Source: Prolixibacter denitrificans (lineage in GTDB: Bacteria; Bacteroidota; Bacteroidia; Bacteroidales; Prolixibacteraceae). Taken from it: a DNA stretch of 64,000 bases. Under the pieces are notes generated by a model that was not told the origin of the DNA, searched no databases, and worked only from the letters and a program-made list of their open reading frames with translations. Position 1 is the first letter of the stretch. Each line of letters opens with the position of its first letter. The stretch is from positions 1-64,000 of the forward strand of contig NZ_PYGC01000008.1 in NCBI RefSeq assembly GCF_003014495.1, written 5' to 3'. Both the position numbers and the translations under genes were made by a program. Shown here piece by piece: positions 9,407 through 18,882 of this stretch.

Positions 9407-11032
9407 ATGAAAAAATTCTTCAGTATCATTATTATTCTCCTGCTGGTGAAAAGTGTTTCAGCACAGGATCATCTCAACCAATACCTTACCAAACCTGACC
9501 ATTTTACAGCCAAAGGATATGACAGCCACGTAGAGCTACGCTGGCCCGATTTGAAAAATGCTGTATCCTACCGTTTGTATGCAGCAACCGACAGTGCTTA
9601 CCAGTTGCGAACTGAAACGAAGAATAATTACTACCTCGATTTTGTAACGGATTTGGGGCGCAACATCTCTTTAAAATATAAGTTGGTTCCGGTTAACCGG
9701 AAAGGAAAAGAACTGACTTCCGAAACGGTGGAGGCCAACGCATCGATTCATGATTTTACCGATGAAGAGCTCATGAACATGGTGCAAAAATATACCTTCC
9801 GCTATTTCTGGAACTTTGGCCGGGCCGATTTGGGAATGGCCCGCGAACGCGATAATCATCCGGATGGCGATATCGTTACCATCGGCGGCTCCGGGTTTGG
9901 CGTAATGGCCTTGATGGTGGGAGTGAAACACGGCTGGATTACCCGCGAACAGGCGGTCGACCGGTTGTTGAACCTCACCAAATTTCTCAAAACAACCGAC
10001 CGTTTTCATGGAATGTGGGCACACTGGTACAATGCCGATACACAGAAAGCTTATCATTTTAGTAAATACGATGACGGTGGCGATATTGTCGAATCTTCCT
10101 TTATGATGGAAGGCTTGCTGGCAGCCCGTCAGTTTTTTAACCATCCGACTCCCAAAGAGAAATTTCTGCAACAACAAATTACCGATCTGTGGAAATCGAT
10201 GGATTGGGACTTCTATACCCGTGGTCAGGATGTTCTGTACTGGCACTGGTCTCCCGATTATGGCTGGAAAATGAATCATCCCATTCATGGGTACAACGAA
10301 TGTCTGATTACCTATATTCTGGCGGCTTCGTCACCCGACCATGCCATTTCTCCGGACGTTTATCACAAAGGCTGGGCCGGGAACAACTGGGACACATTCG
10401 CCAATAATTCCACTTATTACGGCATGATGCTTCCATTGGGAAACCGCAAATGGATGGGCGGTCCGTTGTTCTTTGCTCACTATTCGTACATGGGATTGAA
10501 TCCAAAAGGCTTGCGCGACCGGTATGCCAATTATTGGCAGCAAAACCGGCGGCAGACATTGATTAATCGTGCGTACTGCATCGATAACCCATACGGATGG
10601 AAAGGCTACGGCCCTGATTTCTGGGGACTCACAGCCGGCGATAAAGTCCCGGATGGATACACGGCGCACGCTCCGGGTTTCCAACGCGATTTGGGAACAA
10701 TCACACCAACGGCAGCACTGTCATCAATGCCGTACACTCCGAACGAATCGATGAAAGTATTGAAAAACCTCTACCGGAATTACGGAAAGTATCTGTTTGG
10801 CCCGTTCGGCTTCTACGATGGAATTAATCTTTCGGTTGGAAATAAGCCGGAAGACCACGTGCGCAAAACCTACCTGGCCATCGATCAGGGGCCGATTGTG
10901 GTGATGATCGAAAATTACCGTTCAGGCTTGGTCTGGAACTCATTCATGAAAAATGAAGATGTGCTGAGAGGGTTGAAACGTTTGGATTTTACCATTGATA
11001 ATAAACCCATTCAAGTAAATGAAACCAAGTAA
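9407..11032 (+). CDS. Second GH144-type glucanase with N-terminal FnIII-like domain, periplasmic
   Basis: The start at ATG 9407 gives a signal peptide ending SVSAQ with no lipobox, so the 541-aa protein is probably periplasmic. Residues about 30-120 resemble a fibronectin-III-like beta domain (VELRWPDLKNAVSYRLYAA). Residues about 130-535 are the GH144 domain, with TFRYFWNF, IGGSGFGVMA, HWSPDYGW and AIDQGPIVVMIEN. It is paralogous to the gene at 7974. Comparison of the two suggests a surface/periplasm division of labour. Its last 14 bases overlap the next gene, so translation of the two is probably coupled. Confidence 0.85.
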   Translation: MKKFFSIIIILLLVKSVSAQDHLNQYLTKPDHFTAKGYDSHVELRWPDLKNAVSYRLYAATDSAYQLRTETKNNYYLDFVTDLGRNISLKYKLVPVNRKGKELTSETVEANASIHDFTDEELMNMVQKYTFRYFWNFGRADLGMARERDNHPDGDIVTIGGSGFGVMALMVGVKHGWITREQAVDRLLNLTKFLKTTDRFHGMWAHWYNADTQKAYHFSKYDDGGDIVESSFMMEGLLAARQFFNHPTPKEKFLQQQITDLWKSMDWDFYTRGQDVLYWHWSPDYGWKMNHPIHGYNECLITYILAASSPDHAISPDVYHKGWAGNNWDTFANNSTYYGMMLPLGNRKWMGGPLFFAHYSYMGLNPKGLRDRYANYWQQNRRQTLINRAYCIDNPYGWKGYGPDFWGLTAGDKVPDGYTAHAPGFQRDLGTITPTAALSSMPYTPNESMKVLKNLYRNYGKYLFGPFGFYDGINLSVGNKPEDHVRKTYLAIDQGPIVVMIENYRSGLVWNSFMKNEDVLRGLKRLDFTIDNKPIQVNETK

Positions 11033-13304
11033 ACCGGGGAAGAGTCGAAGAATCGGAGTGCGGGCGATTGCTGCTTTAGCGGTAATCATGTTGGCGATGG
11101 TCGGTTGCCAGCCTTCCGGGAAGCAGGAGTCGAAAACGGCGCAATCGGAGAGCCGGTACTTCACCAATCCGGTGATTGCGCACAAAGTGGATTCCATTTT
11201 GTCATTGATGACGCTGGAAGAGAAGGCTGGTGAACTCTGTATTTTGGGAGCGGATCATCCGAACCTGAAACAGCTGATTAAGGAAGGTAAACTGGGTGGA
11301 ACTAACGGAGTTCTTCCCGGCAGGAATGTTGGACAATACACCCGCCAGATGCAAACACTGGCGATGCAATCGCGGCTGAAAATTCCGCTGTTGTTTATGG
11401 GTGATGTCATTCACGGTTTCCAGACAGGTTTTCCGGTTCCGTTGGCGTTGGCTGCTTCGTGGGACCCCGACTTAACCCGAAAAACCGACAGCATTTCGGC
11501 CGTTGAGGCAACAGCATCCGGTGTGAGCTGGACGTTTAACCCGATGATTGACATAGCCCGCGATCCGCGTTGGGGCAGAATCGTAGAGGGCGCCGGCGAA
11601 GATCCGTATCTCGGTTCGTTAATGGCTGCGGCTGCAGTGAAAGGATACCAGGGCGAGAGCCTTGCATCGTCGCACACCATGATGGCTACTGCGAAACATT
11701 TTGTAGGCTACGGTGCTGTCCAGGCCGGTCGCGACTATAATACGGTGAATATGCCGGAACGCGAGCTTCGGGAAGTTTACCTGCCTCCGTTCGAGGCGGC
11801 TGTTAAAGCTGGAATCGGGGCTGTGATGCCCGCTTTTGTGGCCTTTAATGGTGTTCCGGTAACGGCCAACCACTTTTTGCTGCAGGATATTCTCCGAAAG
11901 GAACTAGACTTTAACGGAATTGTGGTTTCGGACTTTGACGCAGTGACCGAACTCCAGGAACATGGGGTAGCGTCTTCTGCGGCACAAGCCGACGAACTGG
12001 CGATGAAAGCGGGTGTCGATATGGATTTACACAGTGGTTCGTACCTCGAGAATTTACCCAAACTCGTAAAGGAAGGTAAAATACCGGAATCGGTGTTGGA
12101 CAATGCGGTGCGAAAAGTGCTGACCATGAAGTTCAAACTGGGATTGTTCGATAATCCGTTCCGCTATAGCGACTCCACATTGGTGGCCAATAATGTTCTG
12201 CCGGCAAGCCATCGCGAAGCAGCGAGGAAAGTGGCTTGCAAGACATTTGTATTGCTGAAAAACGAAAAAAATATTTTACCGCTAAGCAAGAAACTTCAGT
12301 CTATTGCTGTGATTGGTCCCGCTGCTGATACTCAGGATAACTTATTAGGGCCGGTTCATGCACTGGCCCGGCCGGAAGATGTGGTGACCGTGCTGCAGGG
12401 AATTAAAAAGGCCGTTTCGCCATGGACGAAAGTAATTTATGCGAAAGGAACTGATTACAATACCAGTTCGGAAAGCGGTTTCCAGGAAGCTGTTCGGGCA
12501 GCCCGAAACGCTGATGTGGTCGTGATGGTAATTGGCGAAAACAACAGCATGTGCGGAGAAGGCGACAGCCGGGCTTCGTTACACTTGCCCGGTAACCAGC
12601 TCGATTTGGTGAAAGCTGTCGTGAAGACCGGAAAACCAGTGGTGGCAGTATTGGTGAATGGAAGGCCATTGGCTGTAAACTGGCTGAATGACCACGTGCC
12701 GGGCATTCTGGAAACCTGGTTTCCGGGTACCGAAGGCGGAAATGCGATTGCTGACGTGCTGTTTGGCGATTACAATCCGTCAGGGAAATTGCCGGTTACT
12801 TTTCCGAGAAGTGTCGGGCAGGTGCCCATCTTTTACAGTCATCTGAATACCGGACGGCCGTTCAATCCGAATGATAAATACACGACTCGTTACGTGGACA
12901 TGCCCAATACACCGCTTTATCCGTTTGGTTACGGATTGAGTTATACGAATTTTTCTATTTCGCCGGTAAAACTGAATACACAAAACCTGAATTGGAATGA
13001 TACGCTTAAAGTATCGGTTTCTGTTATCAATACCGGAGAACGGGCAGGAACGGAAGTGGTACAGCTGTATACGCATCAACAGGTGGCCGATGTCAGTCTT
13101 CCGGTGAAGCAATTGCGGGCATTTCAACGTGTTTGGTTGGTCCCCGGAGAAGTGAAGGAAATTACTTTCCGGCTAACGCGAAAAGATTTGGCAATTCTGG
13201 ATAAAGATATGAAGTGGAAGACCGAACCGGGTACATTCGACGTGATGGTAGGAAGCAGTTCCGAAGTGACCAATTCGGCCGGTTTTACACTGAAGAAGCC
13301 GTGA
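11019..13304 (+). CDS. GH3 beta-glucosidase (BglX-like) lipoprotein, predicted beta-1,2-glucosidase
   Basis: An exo-acting glycoside hydrolase of 761 aa with lipobox MVGC (Cys30). The layout is a (beta/alpha)8 barrel, an alpha/beta sandwich and a C-terminal FnIII-like domain. The retaining nucleophile is predicted as Asp305 in VVSDFD. The acid/base is predicted as Glu514 in CGEGDSR, the position used by BglX-type enzymes. It overlaps the preceding GH144 gene by 14 bases. A Bacteroides thetaiotaomicron GH3 (BT_3567) acts on sophoro-oligosaccharides, and pairing with GH144 suggests the same reaction here: release of glucose from beta-1,2-linked oligosaccharides. Linkage specificity is inferred from context, not read from the sequence. 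Confidence 0.88.
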   Translation: MKPSKPGKSRRIGVRAIAALAVIMLAMVGCQPSGKQESKTAQSESRYFTNPVIAHKVDSILSLMTLEEKAGELCILGADHPNLKQLIKEGKLGGTNGVLPGRNVGQYTRQMQTLAMQSRLKIPLLFMGDVIHGFQTGFPVPLALAASWDPDLTRKTDSISAVEATASGVSWTFNPMIDIARDPRWGRIVEGAGEDPYLGSLMAAAAVKGYQGESLASSHTMMATAKHFVGYGAVQAGRDYNTVNMPERELREVYLPPFEAAVKAGIGAVMPAFVAFNGVPVTANHFLLQDILRKELDFNGIVVSDFDAVTELQEHGVASSAAQADELAMKAGVDMDLHSGSYLENLPKLVKEGKIPESVLDNAVRKVLTMKFKLGLFDNPFRYSDSTLVANNVLPASHREAARKVACKTFVLLKNEKNILPLSKKLQSIAVIGPAADTQDNLLGPVHALARPEDVVTVLQGIKKAVSPWTKVIYAKGTDYNTSSESGFQEAVRAARNADVVVMVIGENNSMCGEGDSRASLHLPGNQLDLVKAVVKTGKPVVAVLVNGRPLAVNWLNDHVPGILETWFPGTEGGNAIADVLFGDYNPSGKLPVTFPRSVGQVPIFYSHLNTGRPFNPNDKYTTRYVDMPNTPLYPFGYGLSYTNFSISPVKLNTQNLNWNDTLKVSVSVINTGERAGTEVVQLYTHQQVADVSLPVKQLRAFQRVWLVPGEVKEITFRLTRKDLAILDKDMKWKTEPGTFDVMVGSSSEVTNSAGFTLKKP

Positions 13305-13356
13305 TATTCCTGGTAAGTAGACAACGATACATTATGAACCTGAAATTAGAATAGTA

Positions 13357-15636
13357 GTGAAAAAGATGACACAAAAACTGACGATGTTACTGACTGCGGG
13401 AGCGGTTCTGTTCCTGTCGTCCTGTCAGCAGCCTGTTAATAATAAGGTTGCGAAAAAAGACGAAGCATCGAAGTATTTCGACGAGCCGGTGATTACGCAC
13501 AAGGTCGACTCGGTACTATCGATGATGACGCTGGACGAGAAGATCGGACAGCTAACGCTGTACTCCAGCGGTTGGGACAAAACCGGGCCGAGCATGAACG
13601 AGAATTACATTAATGACATAAAAGCCGGAAAATGCGGAAATATCTTTAACGCTTTTTCGCCGGATTACAACCGGAAATTGCAGAAGATTGCGATGGAACA
13701 GACACGGATGAAAATTCCGTTGCTGTTTGGTTACGATGTTATCCACGGACAGAAAACCATCTTCCCGATTCCGTTGGGTGAAGCGGCTTCGTGGGATTTA
13801 AAATCGATTCAGAAAACGGCATCTGCCGCTGCCGCCGAAGCTGCTGCTGCCGGTATTCAGTGGACTTATGCCCCGATGTGTGACATTGCTCGTGACCCTC
13901 GCTGGGGACGCGTATCCGAAGGTGCTGGTGAAGATCCGTACCTCGGAAGTAAAATTGCTGCCGCGCGTGTGCATGGTTTCCAGGGAACTGATTTGGCGTC
14001 GGATACAACCGTTGTGGCTTGCGTGAAGCACTTTGCGGCTTATGGTGCCCCGGAAGCCGGTCGCGATTACAATACCGTTGATATGTCGGAACGGAAACTC
14101 CGGGATGTTTATCTGCCTCCTTACAAGGCCGCAGTTGATGCCGGTGCCGGTACAGTGATGACTTCGTTTAATGATTTGAACGGTGTTCCGGCGACGGCCA
14201 ATCATTTCCTGATGACCGATATCCTGCGCAAGGAGTGGGGCTTTAATGGCTTCGTGGTAACAGACTATACGGCGATTAACGAGCTGGTGCCTCACGGCAT
14301 TGCCAAAAATGAGAAAGATGCAGCTGCCTTGGCGATGAACGCCGGTGTAGACATGGATATGCAAGGCGGAACTTATTCCAAATACCTGAAAGAATTGCTG
14401 AAGGAAGGCCGCGTGACGCAGCAGGAAATTGACAATGCCGTTCGTCGTGTCCTTCGGATTAAATTCCGTTTGGGATTGTTCGCCGACCCGTATAAATATT
14501 TCAGCAACAAGCGTGAGAAGAAGCTGACTTATTCGAAATATCATATGTCGCTGGCCCGCCAGATGGCCCGTGAGTCAATGGTATTGCTGAAGAATGATAA
14601 GGAAACACTTCCGTTGAAAAAAGGTCAGCGAATTGCGTTGATTGGCCCGTTGGCTAATTCACAGCGCGACCTGCTGGGCTCGTGGCATGCAGCCGGCGAC
14701 TGGAAAATCAACAAGACCGTGAAGGAAGCCATGGAAGACCAGTTTGGCAGGCAGAATATCCGGTATGCCAAGGGGTGTGAACTGCGTGGCGATAACCGTT
14801 CCGGATTTGCAGCTGCGGTTTCGGCTGCCCGTCATTCCGACGTGGTGGTGATGGTATTGGGCGAATCGGCCGAATGGAGCGGCGAAGCGGCGAGTCGCGC
14901 GCACATCAATCTGCCGCATATTCAGTCCGAATTGCTGGAAGCGATCCACAAAACCGGCAAGCCTGTAGTGGTCGTGCTGATGAGCGGTCGTCCGCTGGCG
15001 CTCGACAAAGAGGTGCCCATGACCGACGCGATGCTGGAAGCCTGGTTCCCGGGAACAGAAGGAGCGCCTGCTTTGGCCGATGTCCTTTCGGGAAAATATA
15101 ACCCGTCGGGTAAACTGCCGATGACTTTCCCGCGGATTACCGGTCAGATTCCGATTTATTACAGCGCGAAAAATACCGGTCGTCCTTATACCAAAACAGG
15201 TAAAGAACAGAAATACCGCTCGCGCTACCTGTTTACACCGAATACGCCAGAGTTCGCTTTCGGTCACGGATTGAGCTATACGACGTTTAGTTATTCGGCA
15301 CCGAAGTTGAGTACAACGAAACTGGAAATGGGCGATACGCTTCATGTGAGTGCTACGATTACCAACACCGGTAACTACGACGGAACCGAAGTGGCTCAGT
15401 TGTATATTCGCGACATGGTGGGCAGTGTCACTCGTCCTGTTAAAGAACTGAAGGGTTTCCGGAGAATATTCCTGAAAAAGGGTGAAAGCAAAACGGTCCA
15501 TTTCGATTTGACGATGAACGATCTTTCTTTCCACCGTAAGGATATGACCTGGGGTACCGAGCCCGGCGACTTCAAGGTATTTGTCGGCGGTGCTTCGGAC
15601 GATGTGAAAGAAACCGCTTTTACGTTAGTGAAATAG
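13357..15636 (+). CDS. Second GH3 beta-glucosidase (BglX-like) lipoprotein
   Basis: Paralogous to the gene at 11019 and the last gene of PUL 1. It is a 759-aa lipoprotein (LSSC lipobox, Cys23 from the GTG start). The predicted nucleophile is Asp303 in VVTDYT and the predicted acid/base is Glu510 in SGEAASR. The sandwich and FnIII-like domains are complete. The start could be GTG 13357 or ATG 13366; GTG gives a more usual basic n-region. The two GH3 enzymes differ around the acid/base loop (SMCGEGDSR against EWSGEAASR), which hints at different chain-length or linkage preference. A strong terminator follows at 15671. Confidence 0.88.
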   Translation: MKKMTQKLTMLLTAGAVLFLSSCQQPVNNKVAKKDEASKYFDEPVITHKVDSVLSMMTLDEKIGQLTLYSSGWDKTGPSMNENYINDIKAGKCGNIFNAFSPDYNRKLQKIAMEQTRMKIPLLFGYDVIHGQKTIFPIPLGEAASWDLKSIQKTASAAAAEAAAAGIQWTYAPMCDIARDPRWGRVSEGAGEDPYLGSKIAAARVHGFQGTDLASDTTVVACVKHFAAYGAPEAGRDYNTVDMSERKLRDVYLPPYKAAVDAGAGTVMTSFNDLNGVPATANHFLMTDILRKEWGFNGFVVTDYTAINELVPHGIAKNEKDAAALAMNAGVDMDMQGGTYSKYLKELLKEGRVTQQEIDNAVRRVLRIKFRLGLFADPYKYFSNKREKKLTYSKYHMSLARQMARESMVLLKNDKETLPLKKGQRIALIGPLANSQRDLLGSWHAAGDWKINKTVKEAMEDQFGRQNIRYAKGCELRGDNRSGFAAAVSAARHSDVVVMVLGESAEWSGEAASRAHINLPHIQSELLEAIHKTGKPVVVVLMSGRPLALDKEVPMTDAMLEAWFPGTEGAPALADVLSGKYNPSGKLPMTFPRITGQIPIYYSAKNTGRPYTKTGKEQKYRSRYLFTPNTPEFAFGHGLSYTTFSYSAPKLSTTKLEMGDTLHVSATITNTGNYDGTEVAQLYIRDMVGSVTRPVKELKGFRRIFLKKGESKTVHFDLTMNDLSFHRKDMTWGTEPGDFKVFVGGASDDVKETAFTLVK

Positions 15637-15670
15637 GTTGGATTTAATATCATAGACTACTAAACACCGA

Positions 15671-15702
15671 ACCGGTTGGCGTTATGTCAGCCGGTTTTTT
15701 TT
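15671..15702 (+). terminator. Rho-independent terminator closing PUL 1
   Basis: A 10-bp stem pairs ACCGGTTGGC (15671-15680) with GTCAGCCGGT (15686-15695) and is followed by a T-run to 15702. Confidence 0.85.
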
Positions 15703-15905
15703 ACGCTTTAGAATTGGAGGATTTGAACAAGTTGCGAAAGGTCGTGTTCTAATCCTCTGATTACGAGAAGTTCGCCTGACGAGACCTTTGCCAGAATTAA
15801 TGGAATAAGAATTCATGGTAATGGAATCTGGCTACTCCTCTGTAATTTTTACGATGAAATGCTCACATACTACGTGAAATCGACTTCAATTTAATCATAC
15901 AGTTT

Positions 15906-17951
15906 ATGAAGAAATTTTTGATTCCTGCTTTGCTTATTGCATCTGTGGCGTTCATGGCCTCTTGTTGCAATAACTCCAATACGACACAGGCTCCCGATGC
16001 CCTGGTATCGCACATCGACTCGACCGTGAAGCCGGGCGATGACTTTTTTATGTTTGCCAACGGAAAATGGTTCAAAGAGCACCCCATTCCGGCCAGCGAA
16101 CAATACAACGGTATTTTTCAGATTATTCAGGATACCGTGAGTGCTCAGGTTCGTGATGTCTGTGAATCGTCTGCGGCGATGACCAATGTAGAGAAAGGAA
16201 GCAACCGCCAAAAAATCGGCGATTTCTTTTATTCAGGAATGGATAGCGTGTCGCTGAATAAGAATGGTGTGAAGCCGCTGAAAGCTGATTTCGAGCGAAT
16301 CGACAAGATTGGCACCGGCAAAGATTTGTTTAAAGAACTGGCATATATCCAAACGGTGGCGGGCTCACCGATGTTCGGTTTTTACGTTGGCCAGGACGAT
16401 AAAAACAGTAGCAAGAATGCCATCTTTATTTCGCAGGGCGGATTGAGTTTGCCTGATCGCGACTACTATTTTGCTACCGATGACCGGGCAAAGATGATTC
16501 GTAAAAAATTCGTCGCCTATCTCGACAGTATGTACACCATCATGGGGTACGATAAAGCAGAAGCGGCGAAAGCAGCCGATAATACGATGAAGCTGGAAAC
16601 CGCACTGGCCAAATCTTCGCGGAAGCGGGAAGATACCCGTGACCCGTTGAAGAATTACAATAAAATGTCGTTTGCGCAGCTTAACCAGGATACACCCAAT
16701 ATTGACTGGCCCGTTTTCACGGAAGATATGGGCCTGGCGAAGGTCGATTCGGTGATTGTTGGTCAGCCGGAATTCCTGACCGCATTGAACGGCTATCTGA
16801 AGAGTTTCCCGATGAGCGTTTGGAAAGATTATCTGAAGTTCCACTTGCTGAATGGACTGGCTTCTTCTTTGGATGACCATACTTATATGACGGCTTTCAA
16901 CTTTTACTCGAAAACCTTACGGGGAATTCAGGAACCGCGTCCGCGCTGGAAACGAGTGGTTGGCCATACTAATAGCGCCCTGGGTGACCTGGTGGGGCAG
17001 GTGTACGTGAAGGATTACCTGCCTGCCGGAACCAAAGAGAAACTGCTGGAAATTGGTCACGCTATCAAGAAGGTGTATGCTGAGCGCATAAAAAATCTGG
17101 ACTGGATGACGGAAGGCACTAAAAAGAAAGCGCTGCACAAGCTGGACGTGATGATTATGAAAGTGGGGTATCCGGATAAGTGGAAAGATTTGAGCTCATT
17201 GCATGTCGACCGCACTTCCTATGTGCAGAATGTGATTAACGCCAACAAGTGGTACACGAATTACATGATCTCGAAATATGGTAAGCCGGTCGATCGGACA
17301 GAGTGGGGCATGGAGCCACAAACCTATAACGCATATTATAATCCATCGAACAACGAGATTGTGGTTCCGGGTTGTAACATCATGGTTCCGGGATACGAGC
17401 GCAAAATGGCTGACGATGCGATTCTGTATGCTATCATCGGTGGTTCTACTTTTGGCCATGAGATGACGCACGGCTTCGATGATCAGGGGAGCAAGTACGA
17501 CGCAAAAGGCAACCTGAACAACTGGTGGACTCCTGAAGACAGCGTAAAATTCTACGCCAAAACCCGGATGATTGTGAAGCAGTTCGATGGCTATGTAGCT
17601 GTTGACAGTTTGCACATCAACGGTTCGATGACGCAGGGCGAGAATATTGCCGACCTGGGCGGTATCATGATGGGATACCAGGCTTTTCAGCAGACCAAAC
17701 AATATAAGGACAATAAAAAGATTGCCGGCTTAACGCCTGACCAGCGTTTCTTCCTGGGATATGCCATGGCCTGGATGCTGAACATGCGTCCCGAAGCAAT
17801 TGCCAACCAGGTGCGCAGCGATGTGCACTCCCCGGCCAAGTTCAGGGTGAATGGCCCGTTGTCGGACATGACGGCTTTTTACAAAACTTTCGATGTAAAA
17901 AAAGGCGATGCGATGTGGAGGCCTGATAGTTTGCGGGTCAAAATCTGGTAA
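15906..17951 (+). CDS. M13-family (neprilysin/PepO-like) zinc metallopeptidase, lipoprotein
   Basis: A 681-aa exported endopeptidase that trims short peptides in the periplasm or at the surface. The signal peptide ends in a lipobox (MASC). The N-terminal M13 domain (residues about 45-430) precedes the catalytic domain, with zinc motif HEMTH (His518, Glu519, His522) and the third ligand Glu579 in GENIADLGG. The conserved NAYYNPSNNEIVVP and C-terminal end in W are also seen, so the gene is intact. It stands alone between terminators (15671 and 17975) and has no visible link to the PULs on either side. Confidence 0.93.
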   Translation: MKKFLIPALLIASVAFMASCCNNSNTTQAPDALVSHIDSTVKPGDDFFMFANGKWFKEHPIPASEQYNGIFQIIQDTVSAQVRDVCESSAAMTNVEKGSNRQKIGDFFYSGMDSVSLNKNGVKPLKADFERIDKIGTGKDLFKELAYIQTVAGSPMFGFYVGQDDKNSSKNAIFISQGGLSLPDRDYYFATDDRAKMIRKKFVAYLDSMYTIMGYDKAEAAKAADNTMKLETALAKSSRKREDTRDPLKNYNKMSFAQLNQDTPNIDWPVFTEDMGLAKVDSVIVGQPEFLTALNGYLKSFPMSVWKDYLKFHLLNGLASSLDDHTYMTAFNFYSKTLRGIQEPRPRWKRVVGHTNSALGDLVGQVYVKDYLPAGTKEKLLEIGHAIKKVYAERIKNLDWMTEGTKKKALHKLDVMIMKVGYPDKWKDLSSLHVDRTSYVQNVINANKWYTNYMISKYGKPVDRTEWGMEPQTYNAYYNPSNNEIVVPGCNIMVPGYERKMADDAILYAIIGGSTFGHEMTHGFDDQGSKYDAKGNLNNWWTPEDSVKFYAKTRMIVKQFDGYVAVDSLHINGSMTQGENIADLGGIMMGYQAFQQTKQYKDNKKIAGLTPDQRFFLGYAMAWMLNMRPEAIANQVRSDVHSPAKFRVNGPLSDMTAFYKTFDVKKGDAMWRPDSLRVKIW

Positions 17952-17974
17952 AATAATACGCTCACAAAATATGC

Positions 17975-18007
17975 AAGCCCGCTGGTTTTCCGGCGGGCTT
18001 TGTTTTT
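17975..18007 (+). terminator. Rho-independent terminator after the M13 peptidase
   Basis: An 11-bp GC-rich stem (17975-17985 with 17990-18000, loop TTTT) is followed by TGTTTTT. Confidence 0.9.
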
Positions 18008-18196
18008 GGGCTGTATTTTTTCTTCTTTTTCGTTATGTTTATGTTTTACAACATCGAATGCGACCAATGTGCTGCAAAAAGCGAGTAGTAATTTATTTTT
18101 GCTGAAATTCATCTGCTTATTGGGGAAGCATGTGTATTTACTTTTATTTCTGTGAAGAGGAAATTTTTCTATTTCTAAAATAATATTTTTGGTTTT

Positions 18197-18781
18197 ATGC
18201 AGCTGATTAAGGGCATACGAGAGAAATATATTATAGAACGGTTGCGGAGCGGAGACCGAACCGCTTTTGAACTGTTGTTTCAGTTTTATTATCCGGGTCT
18301 GGTTATCTATGCCACTCAGTTTGCTGTTGACAGGGGGCAAGCCGAAGATATTGTGCAGAATATGTTTGTAAAGCTTTGGGAAAAGCGTCAGCGTGTGCAA
18401 TTGGTTGATTCGTTGAAAGGTTATTTTTTTACATCCGTGCGGAACAGTTGTCTGAATTCGTTGAAACATCAAAAGGTCGAGAGCAAATACATCGGGCAGC
18501 TGTACGAGATGTCGGAGAAGAACCTGCTTTACCAACCCAACCTTTACATCGCATCGGAACTTCAGGACATTATTCGCCAGGCTATTGACGAACTACCGGA
18601 ACGGTGCCGTGAAGTCTTTGTTTTGAGTCGCCTGGAGCAACTGAAGAATGATGAGATTGCTGAAAAGTTAAATCTATCCAAAAGGACAGTTGAGACGCAT
18701 ATCAGTCATGCGCTAAAAACCCTCCGCGTAAAGCTCAAGGATTACCTGCCTTTGCTCATTCTACTTGGTTTTAGACTTTAG
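18197..18781 (+). CDS. ECF-type RNA polymerase sigma factor (PUL 2)
   Basis: A 194-aa extracytoplasmic-function sigma factor. Region 2 is recognisable at about residues 20-65 (LLFQFYYPGL...GQAEDIVQNMFVKLWEKR). Region 4 is at about 130-180 (LPERCREVFVLSRLEQLKNDEIAEKLNLSKRTVETHISHALKTLR). It is followed 101 bases later by a FecR anti-sigma factor and a SusC with an STN domain. This is the standard trans-envelope signalling set, in which a ligand-loaded transporter releases the sigma factor. It should activate the operon starting at 19987. Confidence 0.93.
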   Translation: MQLIKGIREKYIIERLRSGDRTAFELLFQFYYPGLVIYATQFAVDRGQAEDIVQNMFVKLWEKRQRVQLVDSLKGYFFTSVRNSCLNSLKHQKVESKYIGQLYEMSEKNLLYQPNLYIASELQDIIRQAIDELPERCREVFVLSRLEQLKNDEIAEKLNLSKRTVETHISHALKTLRVKLKDYLPLLILLGFRL

Positions 18782-18882
18782 TTTCAATAATCCTCGTAAA
18801 CTTTTTTTGTCTTTTATTACGTGTGCCCCCAGAGTTGATTGTATTTGATATAAACGATACAAGAAGAGGGAATCGCATTCGT

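Noticed and set aside
14659-15534. 291-codon open frame antisense to the second GH3 gene (and a 248-codon one at 13798-14544)
   Set aside because: The sense frame is an intact GH3 with all catalytic residues. The antisense products show no domain, and long antisense frames are expected in GC-balanced coding sequence.
18184-18191. Perfect TATTTTTG box six bases before the ECF sigma start
   Set aside because: It would put the transcription start at the ATG, there is no -33 box, and the surrounding run is simply A/T-rich.
17879-18535. 218-codon minus-strand frame across the sigma factor start and the M13 terminator
   Set aside because: It runs through a strong terminator hairpin and the sigma factor coding region, and its composition does not look like a protein.
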